Assembly: GCA_035698885.1 (NCBI GenBank)
Contig: DASSBJ010000004.1
Location: forward strand, 1 to 53,987
Source: VRUE01 sp035698885
Lineage (GTDB): Bacteria; Actinomycetota; Thermoleophilia; Solirubrobacterales; 70-9
DNA: 53,987 nt
Direction: 5' to 3'
Part shown: piece after piece, positions 49,288-53,987 of the stretch
Layout: each line of letters opens with the position of its first letter
How positions within the stretch are numbered: position 1 is the first letter of the stretch
The notes under the pieces: generated by a model
The model's input: only the letters and a program-made list of their open reading frames with translations
Databases searched by the model: none
Told to the model about the DNA's origin: nothing
Made by a program: the position numbers and the translations under genes

Positions 49288-50733
49288 TCAGCCCTGCAGG
49301 GTGACGAAGCGCTCCTCGGTCAGCTCGAGCACGGCGTAGGCGGGGCCCTCGCGGGTGTTGCCCGAATCCTTGACGCCGCCGTAGGGCATCTGGTCGGCGC
49401 GGAAGGTCGGCACCTCGTTGATCAGCACGCCGCCGTACTCGAGCGTCGCCGCGGCCTCCAGGCCGCGCCCCATGTCGCGGGTGAAGACGCCCGCCTGCAG
49501 GCCGAACCTGGTGTCGTTGGCCATCCGCAGCGCCTCGCCGAAGTCGGTGTAGCGGTCGATCGTCGCCACCGGGCCGAAGATCTCCTCGCACCAGACCTTC
49601 GCCTCGCGCGGCGGCGCGCCGAGCAGGGTCGGCGCCAGGCAGCGGCCCTCGTCGACCAGCTCGCCGCCGCTCAGCAGCTCGGCGCCGCCGGCGACCGCCT
49701 CGTCGATCCACTGCTTCACCCGGTTGCGGTCGCCGGGCGAGATCAGCGGGCCGACGTCGGTCTCGGGGTCGAGCGGGTCGCCGACCCGCAGCTCCCCGAG
49801 GTTGGCGACAAGCCGCTCGACGAAGGCGTCGGCGACGTCCTCGTGGACGAGGATGCGCTGGATCGAGATGCAGCTCTGGCCGGCGTGCGAGAAGGCGTGC
49901 AGCTTCGCCTTGTCGGCCGCCGTCTCCCAGTCGCCGTCGGCATGGACGATCAGCGGCGCGTTGGAGCCGAGCTCGAGGTTGACCTTCTTGTGCGGCACGC
50001 GGCTGCGGATTCCCCAGCCGACCTCGGCCGAACCGGTGAAGCTGAGCGCCCCGGTCAGCCGCTGCTCGACGATCGCGTTGCCGACCTCCGAGCCCGGGCC
50101 GGGGACGACGCTGAGCCAACCCTCGGGCAGGCCCGCCTCGACCAGGACCCGCGCCAGCTTCAGCGCCGAGATCGGCGTCTGCCCGGCGGGCTTGAGGACG
50201 ACCGCGTTGCCGGCGGCGATCGCCGGGCCGAGCTTGTGGGCGACGAGGTTGAGCGGGAAGTTGAACGGACTGATCGCGCCGACGACGCCGTAGGGCACGC
50301 GCATCGTCACGCCGAGCTTGCCGGCGCCGGGCGCCGAGGCCTGCATCGGCACCGTGCCGCCGCTCAGCTTGCGCGCCTCGACCGCGGAGAAGGTGAGCGT
50401 GTCGACGCAGCGCCCCGCCTCGGCCCGCGCGGTCTTCAGCGGCTTGCCCGCCTCGGCGGCGATCGTCAGCGCCAGCTCGTCGATCCGCTCGGAGACCAGC
50501 TCGGCGGCGCGGTCGAGCACGGCGGCGCGCTCGTGCTGCGGGAAGCCGCCGGACTCGAAGGCGGCGCGGGCGGCGATCGCGCAGCGGTCGACGAGGGCGG
50601 CGTCGCCGAGCGCGACGCGGCCGACGACGGCGCCGTCGTAGGGGCTCTCGACCTTCCCCCACTCGCCCGTAGCCGTCCACTCCCCGGCGGCGAGGAGCTC
50701 GTGGTCGGTCGCTTGCACCGTCTGCGTAGCCAT
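49288..50733 (-). CDS. NAD(P)-dependent aldehyde dehydrogenase
   Basis: 481 residues from ATG 50733 with AAGGAG upstream. Catalytic Cys in FSHAGQSCISIQRIL and general base Glu in NLELGSNAPLIV; cofactor site in GAISPFNFPLNLVAHKLGPA. The ELGS form and the SIQRI sequence after the Cys match lactaldehyde/GapN-like and phosphonoacetaldehyde-like dehydrogenases. Substrate not decided. It is convergent with fumC, stops 2 bp apart. Confidence 0.88.
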   Translation of the reverse strand: MATQTVQATDHELLAAGEWTATGEWGKVESPYDGAVVGRVALGDAALVDRCAIAARAAFESGGFPQHERAAVLDRAAELVSERIDELALTIAAEAGKPLKTARAEAGRCVDTLTFSAVEARKLSGGTVPMQASAPGAGKLGVTMRVPYGVVGAISPFNFPLNLVAHKLGPAIAAGNAVVLKPAGQTPISALKLARVLVEAGLPEGWLSVVPGPGSEVGNAIVEQRLTGALSFTGSAEVGWGIRSRVPHKKVNLELGSNAPLIVHADGDWETAADKAKLHAFSHAGQSCISIQRILVHEDVADAFVERLVANLGELRVGDPLDPETDVGPLISPGDRNRVKQWIDEAVAGGAELLSGGELVDEGRCLAPTLLGAPPREAKVWCEEIFGPVATIDRYTDFGEALRMANDTRFGLQAGVFTRDMGRGLEAAATLEYGGVLINEVPTFRADQMPYGGVKDSGNTREGPAYAVLELTEERFVTLQG

Positions 50734-50822
50734 CGTCTCGACTCCTTCGTTTGCTTCCGTCAGCGTAGACGAGACTCCCCGGCAGGCCGCTACTCCGAAA
50801 CGCCGAACCTGTTCCCGCCGAT

Positions 50823-52046
50823 ATGCCATTGCGCCGCACGCTCCTGCTCACCGCGCTGCTCACCGCGCTGCTCGCGCCCAGCGCCGGCGCGGCCGTGCGC
50901 TGGGTCGTCGCCGGCCACGGCTTCGGCCACGGCGTCGGGATGAGCCAGTACGGCGCCTACGGCTACGCCGAGCACGGCAAGGGCTACCGCTTCATCCTCC
51001 GCCACTACTACTCGGGGACGACGATCGGCCGGCTGCGCGGGACGCGGCTCGTCCGCGTGCTGGTCGACATCAGCGGCGGCGACGTCCGCTTCGGCGGCGC
51101 GACCGGCGCCTGCGGCCGCTCGCTCGACCCGCGGCGCCACTACGTCGCCCGGCGCGTCGGCCGCAGCGTGCAGCTGCGCGCCGCGCGCGGCAGGGCGCTG
51201 GCCAACTGCGGGCGCAAGCTGCGCGCCGCCGGCCACGGGCGCGTCTCGATCGACGGCCGCGCCTACCGCGGCGCGCTCGAGGTGGTGCCGACGGCGGAAA
51301 GCGATGGCTCGCTGAACGCGGTCAACGCGCTGCCGGTCGACCAGTACGTCAAGGGCGTCGTGCCGAACGAGTCGCCGGCCTCCTGGCCGCTCGCGGCGCT
51401 GCAGGCGCAGGCGGTCGCCGCCCGCTCCTACGCCTTGGCCGACCAGGTCGGCGGCAACGGCTTCGACCTCTACGCCGACACCCGCAGCCAGGTCTACGGC
51501 GGGCTCGAAAGCGAGGCGGCGCGGGGAAACCGGGCGGCCGACACGACCAGGGGGCAGGTCGTGATGTACGGGGGCAAGGTCGCGGAGACCTTCTTCTCCG
51601 CCTGCTCGGGCGGGCACACGGAGAGCGTGCAGAACGTCTTCTTCGGCCCGCCGGTCCCCTACCTCGTCGGCGTGCCCGACCCCTACGACGGCGCCTGCCC
51701 GCTGCACTCCTGGAAGCTCAGCTTCAGCGGCCGCGAGATCAGCGCCAAGCTCGGCGCCCACCTGAAGGGGCAGCTGAAGCGCGTCGTCGTGACCAGGCGC
51801 GGCGCCTCGCCGCGGATCGTCTGGGCGAAGCTCTACGGCAGCGGCGGCGTCAGCCGGATCAGGGGCGACCAGCTGCAGGCGGCGCTCGGCGCCTACGACC
51901 GCTGGATGAGCTTCCGCGAGTTCGTCAACGGCAAGCTGGTCAACCGTCCGGAAAAGGCTGAATCGGAATGCCGTGATCGGTCTCCCTCATGCCCAGCTCA
52001 TACGCCCCACCCGCCGGGAGCTCCAGGCGGAGCGCAGGCAGGGTAG
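50823..52046 (+). CDS. SpoIID/LytB domain exported protein
   Basis: 407 residues with a signal peptide (residues 1-23). After it comes GHGFGHGVGMSQYGAYGYA, then YYSGTTI and the SpoIID core (VVPNESPASWPLAALQAQAV followed by AARSYAL; SACSGGHTESV). SpoIID enzymes are peptidoglycan lytic transglycosylases that act on denuded glycan. Here the HGVGMSQ block comes first, the actinobacterial arrangement, rather than at the C-terminus. The last 35 residues, after YDRWMSFREF, run 107 bp into the convergent gene and are low-complexity. Confidence 0.85.
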   Translation: MPLRRTLLLTALLTALLAPSAGAAVRWVVAGHGFGHGVGMSQYGAYGYAEHGKGYRFILRHYYSGTTIGRLRGTRLVRVLVDISGGDVRFGGATGACGRSLDPRRHYVARRVGRSVQLRAARGRALANCGRKLRAAGHGRVSIDGRAYRGALEVVPTAESDGSLNAVNALPVDQYVKGVVPNESPASWPLAALQAQAVAARSYALADQVGGNGFDLYADTRSQVYGGLESEAARGNRAADTTRGQVVMYGGKVAETFFSACSGGHTESVQNVFFGPPVPYLVGVPDPYDGACPLHSWKLSFSGREISAKLGAHLKGQLKRVVVTRRGASPRIVWAKLYGSGGVSRIRGDQLQAALGAYDRWMSFREFVNGKLVNRPEKAESECRDRSPSCPAHTPHPPGAPGGAQAG

Positions 52047-52929
52047 GCCGTTCCACGGTCAGCTCGAGGTCGGCGACCGAGCAGTTGATCGTGTGGTGCC
52101 GCGGCCCGTCCGGGTCGGCGTAGACCCAGCCGACGAAGTCCTTGCGCGGGGCGGAGAGGCGGCCGCGGACGACGACGTCCTTGCCCGGCAGCACGAAGCG
52201 GCACTCGCCGGCCGACTCCTCGATCTCGGCCCCGCGAACATGGCCGAGGCCGCCGAGCCGGTGCGGCTCGCCCTCCAGCATCAGCATCCCCGAGGGCACC
52301 CAGGGCGTCGTCCACGGCCCGAGCCCGATCCGCGCCGCGCCGGCGTCGAAGTAGGTCCCCGGCGAGCCGGCGAAGCCGCTGCCCTCGAGCCAGACCCAGC
52401 GCTCGGCGTGCTCGCTCCCCCAGTTGTGGCCGATCATTCCCGGCCAGCCGGCGAGCTCGATCGTCTCGCCGTCGATTTCGAGCCGGCCGTCGAAGCGGGC
52501 GTCGGGGTACGGCGCGACGAACTTCGTCTTCGGCAGGCGGGTCTCGTAGAGCCGCTCGGACGGCAGGTACCTGCACGGCGCCGCGTCGCCGCAGAAGCTC
52601 AGGTCCCAGGCGGCGGTCAGGTTGTCGCCGCCGACCGCGCCGCGCGCCCGGCCGGGGCCGATCTCGGCGTCGGCGACGCGAATCCAGCCGTCGCCGGGGA
52701 CGGACAGCTCGGCGGCGGGCACCGTCGCCTTGGTCGCCCGCGGCCCCTCGGCCTCGCGGTCGAAGAAGGTGAACCAGATCGAGGCGTTCGGCTCCGCCCC
52801 CGGCCGCTTGTGCACCGTGTGGCGAATCCAGATTCCTCGACCCCCACCCGGCTGACAGGCCTTCAGATAGAAGCTCTCGTAATGACCCGCCTTGTCCGGG
52901 ACCCCGGGGTACCGCGCCCGTTCCTCCAT
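51940..52929 (-). CDS. Lipocalin-like AttH/CrtC/tocopherol-cyclase superfamily protein, unknown function
   Basis: 329 residues, no signal peptide or membrane segment. The sequence GMIGHNWGSEHAERWVWLEG is the N-H-N-W-type motif of the AttH/CrtC (hydroxyneurosporene synthase)/tocopherol-cyclase beta-barrel group; YESFYLKACQPGGGRGIWIR at the N-terminus also fits. Members act on hydrophobic isoprenoid-like substrates; the role here is unknown. The 3' end overlaps the SpoIID gene for 107 bp, coding on both strands. Confidence 0.6.
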   Translation of the reverse strand: MEERARYPGVPDKAGHYESFYLKACQPGGGRGIWIRHTVHKRPGAEPNASIWFTFFDREAEGPRATKATVPAAELSVPGDGWIRVADAEIGPGRARGAVGGDNLTAAWDLSFCGDAAPCRYLPSERLYETRLPKTKFVAPYPDARFDGRLEIDGETIELAGWPGMIGHNWGSEHAERWVWLEGSGFAGSPGTYFDAGAARIGLGPWTTPWVPSGMLMLEGEPHRLGGLGHVRGAEIEESAGECRFVLPGKDVVVRGRLSAPRKDFVGWVYADPDGPRHHTINCSVADLELTVERPTLPALRLELPAGGAYELGMRETDHGIPIQPFPDG

Positions 52930-52946
52930 TCAGGTAACTCTAGGCG

Positions 52947-53987
52947 TCAGACCTTGATCGTGATTACGTCGCCGTCCTGGACGACGTAATCGCGGCCCTC
53001 GATCCGCAGCAGCCCCCTGTCGCGGGCCGGCGCGTAGCCGCCGCACTCGACCAGCTCGCGCCAGCCGATCGCCTCGGCTTTGACGAAGGCTTCCTGGATC
53101 TCGGTGTGGATCGTCCCCGCGGCCTCGAGCGCGGTCGCGCCGCGGCGCAGTTCGCGCGCCACCGCTTCCTTGCCCTCGCCGGCGGTGAAGAAGGTGATCA
53201 GCTCGAGCAGCTCGTAGGCGGCGCGGACCAGGCGGTCGAGCCCCGAGCCCTCGACCCCGTAGGACTCGCGCATCTCCTCGGCTTCGGCGGGGTCGAGCTC
53301 GGCCAGCTCGCCCTCGATCCGGGCGCTGGCCGCGACCACGCCGGCGCCGACCGCGGCCGCGTGGGCGGTGACCGCCGCGGGCGGCTCGGCGTCGCCCTCG
53401 TCGACGTTGGCGACGTAGAGGATCGGCTTCGAGGTCAGCGCCTGCAGGTTGGCCGGCCCGTGCCCGGCGCCCTCGGGGACCGGCACCGAGCGCGCCGGCC
53501 GGCCGGCGGCGAGCGCCTCGACCACCCGCTCGAGCCAGTCCCGCTCGGCGATCGCGTCGAGGTCGCCGGACTTGGCGCCCTTGCGGACGCGGTCGAGCCG
53601 GCGCTCGGCCTGCTCGTAGTCGGAGAGGACGAGCTCGGTCTCGATCGTCTCGATGTCGGCGATCGGGTCGACCCGGCCGTCGGGGTGCGGGACGCCGGAG
53701 TCGGCGTGGCAGCGGACGACGTGGCAGATCGCGTCGGTCTCGCGGATCGAGGCGAGGAACTGGTTGCCCAGGCCCTCGCCTTCGGAGGCGCCCTTGACCA
53801 GGCCGGCGATGTCGTGGAAGGAGATCGTCGCCGGGACGAGCTCCGAGCTGCCGACCGTCTCCCCCACCTGGCGCAGGCGCTCGTCGGGCACCTGGGCGAT
53901 CGCCACGTTGGGCTCGATCGTCGTGAACGGGTAGTCGCCGGTCTGCGCGCCGCCCTTGGTCAGCGCGTTGAACAGGGTCGACTTGCC
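52947..53987 (-). CDS. ychF: YchF/Obg-like ATPase (5' end cut by window edge)
   Basis: 347 codons are present; the frame runs off the right edge within the Walker A motif (GKSTLFNALT). G3 is FHDIAGLVKGASEGEGLGNQ, the G4 position reads NVDE (the Asn-x-x-Glu that gives YchF proteins ATP rather than GTP preference), and the C-terminal TGS-like domain ends ARDRGLLRIEGRDYVVQDGD. YchF is a ribosome-associated, stress-linked translational ATPase. Only the first few residues are missing. Confidence 0.95.
   Translation of the reverse strand, partial: GKSTLFNALTKGGAQTGDYPFTTIEPNVAIAQVPDERLRQVGETVGSSELVPATISFHDIAGLVKGASEGEGLGNQFLASIRETDAICHVVRCHADSGVPHPDGRVDPIADIETIETELVLSDYEQAERRLDRVRKGAKSGDLDAIAERDWLERVVEALAAGRPARSVPVPEGAGHGPANLQALTSKPILYVANVDEGDAEPPAAVTAHAAAVGAGVVAASARIEGELAELDPAEAEEMRESYGVEGSGLDRLVRAAYELLELITFFTAGEGKEAVARELRRGATALEAAGTIHTEIQEAFVKAEAIGWRELVECGGYAPARDRGLLRIEGRDYVVQDGDVITIKV

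Overview
This window is very GC-rich (roughly 70 % by eye) and densely packed, with short gaps, many stop/start overlaps and frequent GTG and TTG starts. The gene content suggests an actinomycete, probably Thermoleophilia/Solirubrobacterales (inference). Supporting features are a fused 2-oxoglutarate dehydrogenase E2-E1 polypeptide, a c-di-AMP (ydaO-type) leader before an NlpC/P60 wall hydrolase, an IleRS2-type isoleucyl-tRNA synthetase, methylmalonyl-CoA mutase next to a carboxylase beta subunit, and many TetR regulators and SDR enzymes. I see no IS element, phage gene, CRISPR array, tRNA or rRNA; it looks like chromosomal core with regulatory and lifestyle genes.

Layout. 1-2543 (-): start of an alkyl-DHAP-synthase-like FAD oxidase and a two-domain fatty acyl reductase, a possible ether-lipid pair. 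2570-6948 (+): lipoyl-E3BD-E2-E1 oxoglutarate dehydrogenase and a small membrane protein. 7138-10747 (-): SDR and aconitase. 10876-11653 (+): c-di-AMP riboswitch, secreted NlpC/P60 protein and a clear terminator. 11716-15608 (+): polyamine-type ABC transporter operon. 15609-18494: four related TetR regulators. 18498-22884 (-): UDP-xylose-synthase-like SDR, methylmalonyl-CoA mutase, a small unknown protein and a carboxylase beta subunit. 23067-26302 (+): ECF sigma fused to a zinc-finger anti-sigma-like tail, plus a large secreted protein. 26306-26746 (-): small basic protein under two SOS boxes. 26837-35483: inositol-phosphatase-like enzyme, UvrD/RecB-like helicase-nuclease, PAC2 protein, two half-size TauE permeases, trehalose phosphatase, membrane protein and PolX-PHP. 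35581-41205: thioredoxin, acyltransferase-SGNH and IleRS. 41244-46533: SDR, D-2-hydroxyacid dehydrogenase and benzoylformate-decarboxylase-like enzyme. 46606-53987: M15-like peptidase, lipoprotein, fumarase, aldehyde dehydrogenase, SpoIID, a lipocalin-like protein and YchF (cut by the window end). No gene-free stretch exceeds 300 bases.

The TCA enzymes (oxoglutarate dehydrogenase, aconitase, fumarase) and the propionyl-CoA/methylmalonyl-CoA genes feed one another through succinyl-CoA. Cell-envelope functions recur: riboswitch-controlled hydrolase, M15-like peptidase, SpoIID, acyltransferase-SGNH, and sigma factor with secreted protein.

The most unusual signal is a set of palindromic elements. 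One 79-81 bp element occurs twice, in opposite orientations, inside two coding regions, with paired compensatory base changes between copies. A second hairpin with a conserved CCGGATAGCG core occurs once between genes and once inside the trehalose-phosphatase gene. Two further single-copy elements have perfect 21 bp and 19 bp inverted ends. These look like an undescribed family of mobile or structured palindromes tolerated inside proteins.
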